Positions 1 to 11,800 of a stretch of 64,000 nt of DNA are shown one piece after another (position 1 is the first letter of the stretch; each line of letters begins with the position of its first letter). A program made the translations under genes and the position numbers. Below the pieces are notes generated by a model, which was not told the DNA's origin, did not search any database, and saw nothing but the letters and a program-made list of their open reading frames with translations. Origin of the DNA: Calliopsis andreniformis (Eukaryota; Arthropoda; Insecta; Hymenoptera; Andrenidae). The stretch lies in NCBI RefSeq assembly GCF_051401765.1, contig NC_135073.1:9734001-9798000 (forward strand), written 5' to 3'.

Positions 1-24
1 TCGAATAAAAAGAAGTATCTTTAC

Positions 25-225
25 CCCTTCAGACCATTCAGTGTACAACCACTGTGGACTCTGTAGCCTCGTAGAGACAGTGTTTATTAAGGGTGGTTTA
101 GTAGAGCAGGGTCCTAGATCGCAGACTTCTTGGGTAATAGGTCTCTCTTCGAGATCACAAGGAGGTCCTTCTGTGATACAATTAACCACTCTCGTTCTTC
201 TTCCAGGGCCACAAGACGTTGAGCA
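25..225 (-). CDS. ADAMTSL exon: next TSP1 repeat, gene continues off left edge
   Basis: 201 bp, acceptor TATTACAG, donor GTAAAG at the window edge. It encodes CSTSCGPGRRTRVVNC, then CDLEERPITQEVCDLGPC, a linker, and WLYTEWSEG opening a further repeat. More TSP1 repeats, and a possible PLAC domain, are expected to the left of the window. Confidence 0.88.
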
Positions 226-3200
226 CTGTAATACAGAAAACATTTACATAGGACACTGTTTTAGTAACAATTGTTGCACCTATTATCAGAATCTTAGTAG
301 TTGTACTATTAATTTATTATTATCAGAATATTAGTAGTTGTACTATTCATTTATTATTATCAGAGTATTAGCAGTTCCACTACTAATTTATAAAATTATT
401 CAGACAAGATGCGCAGAATATAACAAAGAGAAGAAAATTACCGAAGACCATGTGCCCACGTTCCATTGCGGGGGCGGTATTGTGGTTGGCGTTATTTTCG
501 CGTCGTATTCACACTCTGGCATTTCGCAAACCTCAGATGTGGGAAGAATTTTCGGTTCCATGCAGGCGCCGTCGGCTATTCTCATTACCAATGACGGTTT
601 TATTTCTTGCACGCATTCTAATTCCCTGACGCGAGTCCCACTGCCGCATGTGACAGAGCACTCGCTCCAAGGACCAGCTCTCCATCTTTACAAAATTCAG
701 TATCAGATAAATTCTTAACTAATTAAAAATTACGAAGTAATTAGTACTGTTCTTTAATATTTTACGAAGATACAGTTACAAAGAAGTTCAAGTTTTTTAA
801 ATTCCGTATTTTTAAATTTCTACGAAAAATACAGTCTTTCGTAATACTATTTCGAGTTAAGTAGTCATGGACTTACTTGGGTGGACAAGGCATGGTGTTG
901 CAACGCACTTGAACTTCTCGCGGCTTCTCCATCGCATGGCATCTCTTATCGGGCACTTGTGCCAGCGTGTGCTCTCTTATGCAAGTGTACTTCAGCATCT
1001 GGAAACCTTTTTTTTAAAGAAGACGAGTAACAGTAAGAAGGTGATATCTTATCTTCTGGGTAAACTTCTGGAAACCTCATTTTGCTTGTAAAATAGATAT
1101 ATCGTGTTTTCAAGTAGATATTGTTATACCTCCGCCACAGGATCTGCTGCATTCGGTGTAGCCACTCGGCTTCCAAATAAATTTTCTCTTTTTATAGCGC
1201 CTTGGTAGATATGTTTGGCTTCCATCGTTGATCGTCGATCCAGTTTCTGTTCTAAAAAGCAAGTACATTTTAATTGATAACATCTTCTTCAAAATAGTCA
1301 AGAAGAAGACTAAATATTGAATTATCCTTACTTCCTGTGGGGAACATTAGGCGAAATAGGTTCGCTAGCTTTACTGGAACCTGCAATTAAAATATATTTA
1401 TATAAAATAGTAGGTAAATAATAACAAATTACTAGGAGTATATTTCAGATAACTTAAAGAATCTGTTACGTATCACAATATTCAAATAATTACTAGTACC
1501 TAGTTTATGCCCAAAATGAGGATTCGCAGGAGCATTTGTATTGCCAGGGATGATGTAACGATACACGATACCTGGATTAGGTTCTTGGTACAAAACCTGA
1601 TTCAGAAATATGAATACCTCATCATACATGATTTTCAAGATTCACTTTGTAAAGCGTTTTCACTCGAGCAATGCAAATGATGCATTGAAAGATGCAACAT
1701 TGAATTTTTCTCTGAAACAATGGACTATTTACCATAACATCGACAGGTTCCTGTAATGGACCAGCAGCAGAGAAGCTTTCCAAGTTTTGAGGGCCCTGTC
1801 GAATGTAAATGAAAGTCGTCCCAGCCGCTGGATATTTACCAGACAAGTTAATACTGTAATTCCCATTGAACAAGTAGCTACCATCTTGCAATTTGATCGC
1901 TGAAAGGATTTACATACACCTAAAGTAATTTATAAAGTTGGTATTTACATATGAATGACCCACCATATGAGATTTCACTTAACTTTCCACTTAATCAAAA
2001 TTTTGTAAGTTGACAGAGCAATTCAATTATTCCATTGAATTTATAATGTACTTCTATTCGACTTTCTTTGTGATTAAATTACTGAAATTGTAGATGCATA
2101 TGCAGATAGTAGACGACGTCTTGCAGACGTCTATTTTGTTTCCATTTTATATCTGAACGTCTTACGACATAATTGATTCATCTTAAAGACTTTCGAAATT
2201 TATTTTCATAAAACGTCTTAAAAATGCACTTCATGGAAGTCTTAAAAACCTACGTTTTTCGACGTCTTAAAGTCGTCTATTTTTTGTCTGAACGTCTTAC
2301 AAGCGTAATCTGAACGATATTAAGATGTCTCATGAATGGGTTTTAAAACATTGTGAAAATTTACTGATTTGTAACTTAGCATGTTTTAAAGATATTTTTT
2401 GGACATTTTTAGGACTTTACTGGATATCTTTAAGACGTTTTTAAGACGTCTCTGGAATGTACGGGTAACAATGACGTTCAGTACCTCTAGGGAAATGATT
2501 CATTTTTGAATAGAAGTTTGTTTTAGAAATTAGAACAAGACATCTGTGGAGGTGAAGAGTTACGAAATATTATGATCGATAAACTCGGTCATTCGCTTCG
2601 CTAATTATTTCGCACACGTGTCGTGCGCTGAGAAACGAATCGCGTAATGAAACGGAGAGTCATTCAGAACGTTCGCATGCGAAAATTGCTGATTCCTGGT
2701 GCAGTGTACTCGATACGATCCATTAGAAATATAGACGAGTCATTTAGCGAATGACGTGTGCCCGAATCACCCGCTGTGTGTCTTTCAGACTTCGTTAAAC
2801 GAAACGTTAGATCGATATTATCAATCATTCTACTTCTAATTCAGTTTCAATGTTTCATTCTTCATTGATCTTTTTATATCAGAACACTTCTCCATTTCTA
2901 ATTTTCTGTCTAAATTTTTCTTTACTTCCTTCAGAAGGTATTCAAACTTCTACGTATCCTAATTATATGAAAGTTATATTTTAATATCTCAAAAATGAAT
3001 ATCCATAAGTAAAACAGTAATAGATAATATTACAAATCGACAAAAAAGAAATTGAAGGAATCATTCTATTTATTCTTCAGTTCATTTGCATGAAGAGTGC
3101 AACACTACCATTAATTTCAATTCAATCCCTGTCGTCACATTTAATATCAAACATCAGACGATATCGACTAATCCCAGGAACCAGGCGTTGATACTGTAAG

Positions 3201-3809
3201 ACAGGGCATTATGCGCCTATCAATACTTGCACTTCATTTATAAGAGACAGTTTGATACGTTCCACTTAGATCAACGTAACAAGAGATTAGATTATACAAG
3301 AGTGCAAGCTAGGAGCAAAGACGATAGGCAGATTCTGACGATAGCAAATCATGTGTCAATAATCCAGACGAATTGGCGAACAGCCTCAGCCAGTTGCTCA
3401 CAATCGCGGCGACGATTTACTTGCTGACACAGTTCGTTAAAATCAGTTTGATCAGAGTCAGGATTCATTTGCCACGCGTTCAGTTTCACTGTTCTCCATC
3501 TGCTTTCGCGCCTTTGCTTCATAAATCCTGATTAGTCACTCTTTGAGCCTTTTCTGTTTCCCTGACTTCGTTACAGGAATATCTCATTTTTTTTCGAAGA
3601 TGCACTCAAGTATTTTGGTCAGCATGATCTGCGCGTTAAATATACATTGTTACACTCTTACCTAAATAGTTCTCCGTGTGTCGTAACTGTGTCACGTTCA
3701 CAGCCAGAGCTCCTCTTGGAACTGTAGCTACCAAGTTGTAACCCCGCTCCAAGGTCGGTTCCGTGAAAATCCCATCGATGAGGTGTCCATTACAGCGGCT
3801 TTGGAGACA
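25..3809 (-). CDS. ADAMTS-like / papilin-type extracellular matrix protein, C-terminal part (8 exons, incomplete at both ends)
   Basis: Secreted, non-catalytic matrix protein of the ADAMTS-like/papilin/lonely-heart/THSD4 group. Eight minus-strand exons join in phase through GT-AG introns: 3809-3662, 1899-1733, 1596-1500, 1380-1332, 1251-1130, 1006-877, 685-442, 225-25. In order they encode the ADAMTS spacer (GYNLVATVPRGA, NYLAIKLQDGSYLFNGNYS, GKYPAAGTTFIYIRQ, GPLQEPVDVMVLYQEPNPGI), a basic linker, then thrombospondin type-1 repeats (WKPSGYTECSRSCGGG; WRAGPWSECSVTCGSG; CSTSCGPG) with the usual six-cysteine spacing. No protease domain is seen, which fits ADAMTSL rather than ADAMTS. The gene continues off the left edge after a phase-0 donor at 24. 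The N-terminal TSP1 and cysteine-rich exons upstream of 3809 were not found. Assignment between papilin, lonely heart and THSD4-like orthologues is open; the spacer end (LYQEPNPGI) favours an ADAMTSL/THSD4-like protein. Family call is firm, orthologue is not. Confidence 0.9.
281..391. repeat. Three tandem copies of a 37-bp repeat in an ADAMTSL intron
   Basis: Copies start at 281, 318 and 355, each beginning TATTATCAGA and containing TTAGTAGTTGTACTATT or close variants. They fill most of the 216-bp intron between the exons ending at 225 and 442. The third copy is the most diverged. Confidence 0.85.
442..685 (-). CDS. ADAMTSL exon: complete TSP1 repeat and start of the next
   Basis: 244 bp, acceptor TTGTAAAG, donor GTAATT (phase 0). 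It encodes WRAGPWSECSVTCGSGTRVR, a cysteine-spaced body ending CEMPECE, a Pro/Thr linker (ITPTTIPPP), then WNVGTWSS starting another repeat. The linker suggests O-glycosylation between repeats (inference). Confidence 0.9.
877..1006 (-). CDS. ADAMTSL exon: remainder of TSP1 repeat
   Basis: 130 bp. The acceptor that keeps frame is the AG after the A-run (AAAAAAAAG, exon starts GTTTCC), giving GGG-FQMLKYTCIREHT, then VPDKRCHAMEKP and VRCNTMPCPP. The closer AG four codons downstream would shift the frame. Ends phase 2 before GTAAGT. Confidence 0.9.
1130..1251 (-). CDS. ADAMTSL exon: basic linker and start of TSP1 repeat
   Basis: 122 bp, acceptor TTTTTTAG, donor GTATAA. It encodes a basic stretch (YLPRRYKKRKFIWKPSG), then YTECSRSCGGG, the tryptophan/CSxSCG core of a thrombospondin type-1 repeat. 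The run RRYKKRK could be a proprotein-convertase site or a heparin/matrix-binding patch; that is inference. Confidence 0.9.
1332..1380 (-). CDS. ADAMTSL mini-exon: linker after spacer
   Basis: 49-bp exon with acceptor TTGCAG and donor GTAAGG. It encodes about 16 residues (SSKASEPISPNVPHR) with no known domain and keeps frame between the spacer and the first following TSP1 exon. The call rests on matching phases (1 in, 2 out) and clean splice sites. Confidence 0.78.
1500..1596 (-). CDS. ADAMTSL exon: spacer end
   Basis: 97 bp after acceptor TGAATCAG, ends phase 1 before GTACTA. It encodes VLYQEPNPGIVYRYIIPG followed by NTNAPANPHFGHKL. The LYQEPNPGI motif joins directly to PVDVM of the previous exon, giving the family's usual strand sequence. 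Confidence 0.92.
1733..1899 (-). CDS. ADAMTSL exon: second half of spacer domain
   Basis: 167 bp after acceptor CTTTCAG, ends phase 0 before GTAAAT. It encodes LQDGSYLFNGNYSINLSGKY, then PAAGTTFIYIRQ and AAGPLQEPVDVM, the most diagnostic stretch of the ADAMTS/ADAMTSL spacer. NYS is a potential N-glycosylation site. An intron of about 1.76 kb separates it from the first spacer exon. Confidence 0.93.
2100..2455. repeat. Cluster of degenerate GACGTCTTAAA / TTTAAGACGT repeats
   Basis: About ten copies of GACGTCTT(A/G) or its reverse complement AAGACGTC occur in 350 bp inside the large ADAMTSL intron, near 2112, 2122, 2158, 2213, 2266, 2281, 2296, 2330 and 2430-2450. They are irregularly spaced and alternate in orientation. 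They could be remnants of a palindromic mobile element or a cluster of protein-binding sites; no gene is involved. Confidence 0.55.
3349..3522 (-). other. Small 57-codon ORF inside the ADAMTSL intron, unknown
   Basis: An ATG-to-TGA frame on the same strand as ADAMTSL, 140 bp after the donor of the spacer exon. It reads MKQRRESRWRTV at the start and ends with a helix-like FNELCQQVNRRRDCEQL, then AEAVRQFVWIIDT. The composition looks more protein-like than neighbouring frames, with two cysteines and a charged amphipathic stretch. No family recognised, and no splice site or promoter seen. It could be a nested small gene, a relic of a transposon ORF or chance. Confidence 0.25.
3662..3809 (-). CDS. 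ADAMTSL exon: first half of spacer domain
   Basis: 148 bp, phase 0 start after acceptor ..GGCAG, ends phase 1 before GTAAGA. It begins CLQSRCNG and contains GIFTEPTLERGYNLVATVPR and NVTQLRHTENYL, the start of the ADAMTS spacer; NVT is a potential N-glycosylation site. The next exon completes the split Ala codon to give NYLAIK, as expected for the family (NYLAL). Confidence 0.88.
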
Positions 3810-4102
3810 CTGCCAGCGTAATTAACGTGAAATTAATGTTTGTGTAATGGAAACAGGTTTAGTGGATTTTGGACTGATTTCAATTATGTCTAGTCTTCAC
3901 TTTGAAATCTTCTTTAATTGAAATAATTGGAGCATTAACTAATCAGATCAGATAATCTTATTACTTAATAGAATATTGAAATTAAGTGAAATATTCTTTC
4001 ACTAGTGATCTACATTTTTTCTCCTTCCATTTCTTTTATTTTGATAAAGCTCCAATTGTTTTTAGTACCACAAATATTTAGGTAAAACTTTTTCTGTTCA
4101 TT

Positions 4103-4453
4103 TTGTGCAGAGTATGGCACCCATGGGCACAGTATCGGACAAACAGCATAAAAAAGAGATATTGTAAGGGAAACGAGACTGACACCAATGTAACAGAACG
4201 TTTACACGCTCTCAACGACGAAGCAATCAGAACGAACCAAACAGAAATAATGGAAAGCGTTACGCTCGTTTTGTCAGACACATTGCTTGCTTGTTACATT
4301 GCATTGGTATCCGCGATAAGTATCTTTGATTTTTTTCAACCGGACAGGGCATGTTCCATGGTGCTGAATATGGCAAGCTGTTATGTGGCCATGTGGTGCA
4401 AAACATATCTACTACGCCAAAGAATTTTAACTTTGCAGAACCAATTGATATAA
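4103..4453 (+). other. Open frame of unknown meaning with a hydrophobic segment
   Basis: A 117-codon open frame preceded by an acceptor-like TTTTGTGCAG. It has an N-glycosylation-rich first half (NET, NVT, NQT) and a hydrophobic stretch near LLACYIALVSAISIFDFF. It has no in-frame ATG at its 5' end (first ATG is at MES), and no partner exons were found. No family recognised. Reported because it is longer than most frames in this AT-rich DNA. Confidence 0.15.
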
Positions 4454-4919
4454 AATTAGAGACAAGACTATAAGCTACTGAGTTGGAAGGTGTGAAATGA
4501 AATTCAAACTCAACAGCGTGTTACTATCGCGGAACCACTGAAAAACTTTCTTGGACATTTTCATTCAACTCGTAACAGAAGGAAGTTAATAACTTCCATT
4601 GCACAATTTTATGGCGTATGAAAGACTATTACTGGATCTCCATAGACCCAGGTCACGATCTAGTGTACTCTGAAGGTTACAAGATATTTCCACCTAGAAG
4701 AAGCAGAAAAAAAGGAAATTGCTCAGTACTTCTCTTGAATCCCTTCACAAATCCACAAAGTTCCAAAAAAGTGAAAATCTTCAGGATACCAAACTCTCAG
4801 ATACTCTCTATCCCATTAACGAACACTCACCAGAAGTGGCTGCAAACTTTCCACCCACTACCTCCCATAGCTCTCCCCTTCATCCCTCAGCTTAGAACCC
4901 CTTAAAGCATCGCGTTTCG

Positions 4920-5840
4920 CAAATCTCCATCCAAGTTTCGCTTGTCCCATCATTCAGAAGTGGCGGCCATTCGCTGGCGGTAATTAGTCAAAACAGTGGC
5001 AGTGTTTGCGCACGTGGTTACTTAGCCAGCGCCAGGCAAACAAGCCACGGGGCATTATTGAATCAAGCAGATCTGAACCCTGAGCGAGGGAGCATCGCGA
5101 ATCAGTAAGTCACAACACGCGTGTCGAGAGCACGCGTCAGGGCGCGTAACACAGACGTAAAATCGCAGACGTCACGACGCAAATTTAGCCTGGACCCGCG
5201 GTTTCGGGCGTCCCCGGGTGCACGCTGTCGCCGAGTCTTCGAGCCTCGACAGCTCCAGTGCGCCGGAAGCGCACGGAAGACGTCGATGCAGCGATCGAGG
5301 ACCACTCATGGGAAGCACTTTAACCGAGCATTTCTTGCGTGCCTCCATCAACGATCAAGCTGCATCGTGTCCACGGCGCCTTGCACTGCGCTGCGAAAAC
5401 GCGATTGGCATTCGCGCCTCGTAAGTGCGCGACCATTTGCGATTTTAATCGAGCACAGAAGAGGGAGATGCCGAGAGATTCTTGGAAGCCAAGTTTCTGG
5501 GACGATCGTAACAATGCAAAGGGGACGCGATTCGTATTCAGGAGGAGCTGTTAATATGAAAGTCAGGTTGCGAAAGGGGATCCTGAAGGATAGTGTGGTG
5601 TACCCATCGAGTGATTACTATTGGCGTGTGCGACGAAGTTGAGGAAGATGAAGGCGATAAGAGATTGCGCGATGAATCGCGTGGGTTAGCGTTACATGGG
5701 CGCGGAATCGGTATATGGGACGCGAAAGACGGTTATAAATTACAGGGGAAGACCACATGGCCACGTAGTAGCGAGTGCTTTAATGGTGATTCAGGTCGGA
5801 TCTGGAACTTCGTATCTATTACTACCGTTTGATTGAGCGA
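4920..5840. other. GC- and CpG-rich block, possible promoter or 5' exon
   Basis: Markedly richer in CG dinucleotides than its surroundings, with open frames on both strands (for example 5121-5642 +) that look like by-products of the base composition. AATCA|GTAAGT at 5102-5112 is a good plus-strand donor, so an untranslated first exon ending there is possible. No protein family recognised. Confidence 0.3.
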
Positions 5841-7149
5841 TCAATCCATGACGGGTTTCTTGAATATTCTGCTCTATTTCGGTACCACTGTTTCGCAATT
5901 TGGAATAACGTCACGGGTCGTTGCACTGTAAAAAGTGCTGCTTTGTCCTCGCAGGACCTGGAGAGTCGATTAGTTAACTCATGGTTGAAATTATTCAGTC
6001 TATCGAGCTAGGAATTTATACTATGTTCAGAGACTAGAATCTTCAAAAGCTGGTTTGACTACTTTGTGACGAATAGGTATAGTAATTGCCTAATAAAATG
6101 AAGCCTTCGTAAGAGACTTCTTCTTCTCTTCGTCTTCTTGAAAAATGGGTCCTATCGTTTCAACTAAAATTGGATATTCCTTTCGAGCCACTTACAGGAA
6201 TTTCATTCCAGCAATTTCTGTAGATATTTATAGACCTATCATCGAAGTATCTAATGGTCCATTAGCATTCAGGGGACCACCCACTTTCTCTATCAAATTC
6301 AATTGATCCCGACCTCTGATTTGAATACGCCAAATAGTGTTTGGCAAATACCAAACTTTGCAACATTTTGTCTGTTGTATACGTATGTGCTAAATAAAAA
6401 AAAAAATTGTTTTCCACCAGGTGAGCAGCCTCGTCCTTGATAGTCGGTAGAGCTGAACGCAACATGCTGTGCCGTCGAACGACACCTTCTTTTTTCAGTA
6501 AAAGCTAATCAGTGGCGTGCATATAAAAGCCGCGCCCAAAGTGACACTCCTCACTCTGATTGGATTAACCCGGGATGAATGTCAAGTTGCTTGTTGCTCG
6601 TGTCAGGGGAGGAGGGGATCGTTTGATGTTTAATTGTATGAATATCGCATGAGCGAATTTATAAATCGAACGAAGGGGGAAAGGGAACAATTGAGAGCTC
6701 TGCCACGGGGTCTCGATTACCTTTCGATAATGTCAAATGGCGTGAAACAGGTCCCTGATTTACTCGATATCAACGACTGGATCGAGTGTAACGCGCCAGC
6801 CGTGCTGGACGTTAAACGTTATCTCGAGTCGATGATTATCTAGGATGTATATTTATGATCCTGACCGTAATTTATAACCGTCTAGTTGGTATTATAATTA
6901 TGAAGAAATTTATGGATTCCCTTAATTACATAACTATCCATGTTAAACCGAGGACAATAATTTACATAAAGGGCATGATCGATTGGATGCAGAATCTTTC
7001 TGGGACGAATGCTAGAAGGTTTTGAATACTTTATTTAAATTTCTGAGGAAGAATAATAGACATGGGAGTGCTTGAATGAAATGTTTAGGTGTTTTTAAAA
7101 TTCAAGCTTTCAGGAGAGTAGATGTTTAGTTAATCGGACACCCAAATGT

Positions 7150-7400
7150 TCACCTATAGATCTCAGGATTTCAGTCTATAATTATTCAAATATCTAGGTA
7201 TTCAATTATCTACTCAAGCGTGCAAATATTTAATTACCTACTTTGCCTAAATATCCAAATTCTTAAATGTCCAATTGCTTAATGACCTAGGTAAGTAGAT
7301 ATTCAAGCTCCTACTTATCTAAATATTCAAGTGTCTAAATGTCTAAATATGCAACTACTGAACTATCCAGACCTTTTTGTATCTAAATGTTCAAGAACAC
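7150..7400. repeat. Degenerate short tandem repeat (TAAATATTCAAG-like)
   Basis: Many imperfect copies of 8-12 bp words such as TCTAAATATTCAAG, TCTAAATGTC and TACCTAC succeed one another. It looks like an old decayed microsatellite, loosely similar in words to the fresh 8-bp array at 55429. Confidence 0.5.
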
Positions 7401-8792
7401 AGGAGACCAATTAGTTTAAGAAACTTAAATTAGTTTAAGTATCAAATACTCATGTATCCAATAACATAAGTTCCAACCTGCGTTTCATATATTGGTCTCC
7501 CAAAGAATCCTGCATCCTAGATCATTGTCAATCATAAATGTACCTCTGAGAATGAGAATGGTATATGTCAAGAAGGTTGGACAATAGAGTGACCCCGATA
7601 TTCCTGTTTCTTATCGTCAAATCTACATAGAACAACATAGACAGTGGTGTGTCAATAGTTACTTATCAAGCCTTGACGAACCTTTAAGAAATATACTTAT
7701 TATTTCGAGCAAAATTAATAGGTGTCAAGTTTTCAGTACATTAATAATGAGCTATTGAAGAACACCACTTCTTGCAACTTTCTTCAATCCGTAAAAGATC
7801 TACTTATCAATCACATTTCCATGAGTTTTCAGGTACTACAAATAGACATAGATTTGTATCAAAATCTCATGATGCAATTATTAGTCTTTTTAGATTTATA
7901 TCAAATGACTAGTTTTTTGTTAATATTGCATTACCCTTTGGTAAAGTTTTCAGCTTCAATACTGTCTTATAGACTTATGTCTTCTTGAGCCCTTATTTTT
8001 AGATGACAAAGTTCCTTTAATTCCCTTTCTTCTTTCCAAAAATATAAATTCTATATTCCAAATATCAGTCAACGCCTGAACTCGAAATTTTTGAAAATCT
8101 CACATAGGTCGTTTTGCCTTATAGCCACAGATTTATTTCCCCAAGGATCCCTCATACTGGTAGCGCTTACACAAGTACATAGTCCGCGTAATCTGCATGC
8201 ATGTCGCAGGGTTTCGCGAGTTTTCACAAAACTACGTTTTTAATCGTTGCTCGACTGGGCATAAATCTATGGGAGGCGTTAAAGTGCATTAAATTACGTC
8301 GCGCGCGTTAACTTGTAATAACCGAGCCATAATTCTTCCTCGCTACATTTGTAAGTGGGTCCGCGCGCGAACGCGCGTCAGGTGTTTACACTGTGATAAA
8401 ACAACCTGCGTTCACGCGTACCCCGCGTACGTTTCTTGGACCACGTGTATATTCCGAGGGAAAACCGCCTTCCGGATGGCCTAGATAATACGCCGAGGGC
8501 TTTGATATCAGACGTTTCGCGCGGCGCCTCGTGACTGTGAGAAATATCGTAAACGTACAGAGATGAATGCAACGTGTTCCATATTTCACGGTGCAGTCGA
8601 AAGGGATGCAGGCGAAGTGACGTCAAGCTTTGAATACCCACTTTCCTTGGAATTCGAGATTTCTTGCTATGCTTTCTGTTCAGTTTCTGAGGAGAGACTG
8701 TTTGGAGAATTAGGACTTGTTTTTCTAGTCGTAAGTTAAAGCAATCACGACGTACGTGAGTGTGAGTTATATCATATCAGGCTGTTCGCGTC

Positions 8793-8840
8793 TATCATGT
8801 TTGATGATGTTAATTATATCATATTTGATGATGTTAATTT
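8793..8840. repeat. Two tandem copies of a 24-bp unit
   Basis: TATCATRTTTGATGATGTTAATT occurs twice head to tail with one substitution in the overlap. A short local duplication. A second small one, AGCCACCCAGGAA(C/T)ATAA, is found twice near 9893-9928. Confidence 0.6.
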
Positions 8841-11800
8841 AGGCTGTTTTAAAGGACATTATGAAAGAACTTTCGAAGCAGAATTATTATCTTATTACAA
8901 GATAAGTATTACAGAGGAATGAATTAACATAAACATGCTTCAAGTTTATGGTTAATTTTTCCTTCAATTTTCCTAAACAATTTTGCAGTAATTTTGCTAC
9001 TTAAAATTTGAATTTATTGGAAACATAATGTCCAAGATGCTGTTCTGTCTATCTCCCTCATTATCTCGATAAAAGGTCTGCTCTTGCACGATCTGCCCAC
9101 ATTACAGGGACATTAAAGACCAAAAAAAGGGAAGGGAAGTCGCGTGAAGTCATTAAGATAAGCGGCTAATTAATAATCGGCTTCGGGAGGACCGAATGAA
9201 TCATCCTGGCCCACGAGTCCAGCATTATGCTCCGAATTCACGGCGATGGGGATTAAATGGCTCTAGTGACCACAAAAATAACGCAGCAAGAATGAACGTC
9301 GAAGTCGATTCAGACGATATCGGGACGATCTTTGCGATGACTGTGACAGGGTTGTGGCTTTGGCGATAGGGCAGTCTGATTCATTTATCCAAATTCGACG
9401 AGAAATGTTTATGGAGTGAGTGGTTCGAAGGATCTTGTAATATCGATTGACATTTCTAAAGATGATTCACTGAGAATGGAGGAACTTTTTTATTGAAGCC
9501 CAAGAGCTGTAGGAAGATAAGTTGTGTTCATGAATCATGCATCTTACTAATGTATTGAACTGTGCAACAGATTTATATGTTTTAATTGAGAAAATGAAGT
9601 TAGCGTTAAATGATGAAGCCCATCGACTAATTTACAAATTATATATTCACAAATTGATTAAATAGATGTATTTCTTGCTATAAAAGAATACTGTAATATG
9701 CTATAATAAAACGACTTCAATTTGATCTATTACTTTAAATTATATGTATACAGTAGATATCTTATGGAAGTTATGAATAATTATCCAAAGCGTTCATTAA
9801 CTCATTAAATGAACAGAAATATATAAATCTAGTAACAGACATAAAATTAATAAGACATGAGTTACCACTATCCTGTTACTACATAATCATTAGCCACCCA
9901 GGAACATAATCAGCCACCCAGGAATATAACAAAAGCTACTTACATTGAGGAGCTCAGAAATCCTGAGACTACTTATGAATCCATTTTAACGTGTACTCCT
10001 TCCCAAAGTAAGTACCTACATGAACCATTGCGTATTTCACGCATGAGACGCTCTTGAGAAAGTTATTTCGCGCGTTAAAATCACGTGCTGTGCGTTCGCC
10101 CGAACTATTTCACGGAATTCCATCCTTCTTTTCACGCCTCTCAACCTGTTTCCACGTGATGGATATAATTGACTTTCCTAGATAAAACCAGATTCCGCGG
10201 TGAATTCAAGATGCTTTTTCACGGTGGTCCGACGAACTGACACGCGCGTCTAACTCGCATCCACGATCTGTCTGCTCCTTGGGAGCAACCAGAGCTCGAG
10301 CTGGCGATCTGCTAGTAACCTTAGTAAGTTGTTCAATTACATGGCGCCAGTTGTAAAAGGATTAGACGTAAATCTTAGGAAAACTGTCAGTAACAATTTT
10401 GTTTAACAGAGATAGGTAAATTGCAATTATAAACTATGGACATTTTAGAAATTTTCAAAAAGCTTGATCGTTCTTGAAATTAATTTCTTTATAATGAGTA
10501 AGAAGTGAATATAATACAGTGGAATGTATGGTTGAAATTTGGCTATCTATTTTTGGAATGGCCATGTCATGGAGTCCCTTTCTTCAATCTACCTTCCACT
10601 TCCGCCCTGTGGAACAAGAGCTGACGAATTGCCCACCTTCAGACGATAACTCACCGCAATGAAACTGCCTTCGCTGACACGCGTATAAGAGCTTCGTAAT
10701 GCGCGGGATGAGAAAGGGATGAGACGGGAAAGCAGAACCGATCGCCTGTGAACAAGCACGGTCACGTGCACCGTCATCGCGAAGTTAAGTGTCGAGCGAA
10801 GTCGAAATTGCATTCACTTTTATTCAAAAGAAATTTTGATTCTCTACTTTAGTAGCTTATCGAAAATATGATACATTTCCTGACACTGCTTCTTCACAAG
10901 TATTTTCAAATTATATCAAGATTCGATATTAACAGAATTATTCGTGTAATTGCTCACAGAGGTTCTTAATAAGAAAATTAATTAGAAATTAATATTCACT
11001 CTAGATACAGAGCTCTAAATATTCATTGAAAATGAAGAAGCATAGAATTATGAATGAAATACCATGGAAAAACCTGTTTCTATAGGTGATAACACAAGGA
11101 GGTGATATATGTGGAGTATTTGATATTTATTGGAACGATTAAGTGTAAAATGATCACGTGCAAATGAGAAGCAAAGAAAGTATGTGGTCGAGCTGCCAAG
11201 GGAGATTTGAACAGCGTGCGACGCGTGCTCGACGAGCAATGAAAGTCGAATGATTGCAACCTGCGCGATCATGACCCTGCACTAACCGCGTGTCAAAACG
11301 CTGGAAAAGAAACGAGACACGAAACTGATGGTCCATGAATAAATATCTTCCTACTGTCTGTCGGGGAGTCGTGAAAGCAAATTGATTGCGAAAAAAGGAG
11401 GAAGATTTCCTTGAAAATTTAGACATATTACCGAGGAATTCACAAATCAAAACTTAAGTCCCAATAACACAGAATGATTAATGAGAAAAAAGGATTGTGA
11501 CAAAATGGAAAGAATTAATGAAGTGTGAAGAACGTGATTACAATCAGCTTAACACTATTAGTAAAAAGTCCTTGATCCCCTCTGCGCTTTGCAAGCAGAA
11601 GTCGTTTGTCACACTTGCTTGTAGCTGTTATTACAAAGTCCAATTATAGCACTATACAATGTTCTCTAGCAATTACAATTTACAATGCACACGTTTACCT
11701 CGTTAACAAGATATAAAGACGTTTCTCGTAAGACTTATTTATAAAAACGAGTAGGAGCTCGCAAGCAAAGCGTTTACAGGAGGCTGCAAACTGCTTGTAA

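Noticed and set aside
4270..4450. Minus-strand Cys/Pro-containing frame as an upstream ADAMTSL cysteine-rich exon
   Set aside because: Cysteine spacing does not fit the ADAMTS cysteine-rich or TSP1 patterns, and no in-phase donor was found.
5121..5642. 173-codon plus frame as a gene
   Set aside because: Arg/Ser-rich translation of a CpG-rich block, overlapped by other open frames on both strands, with no domain and no splice support.
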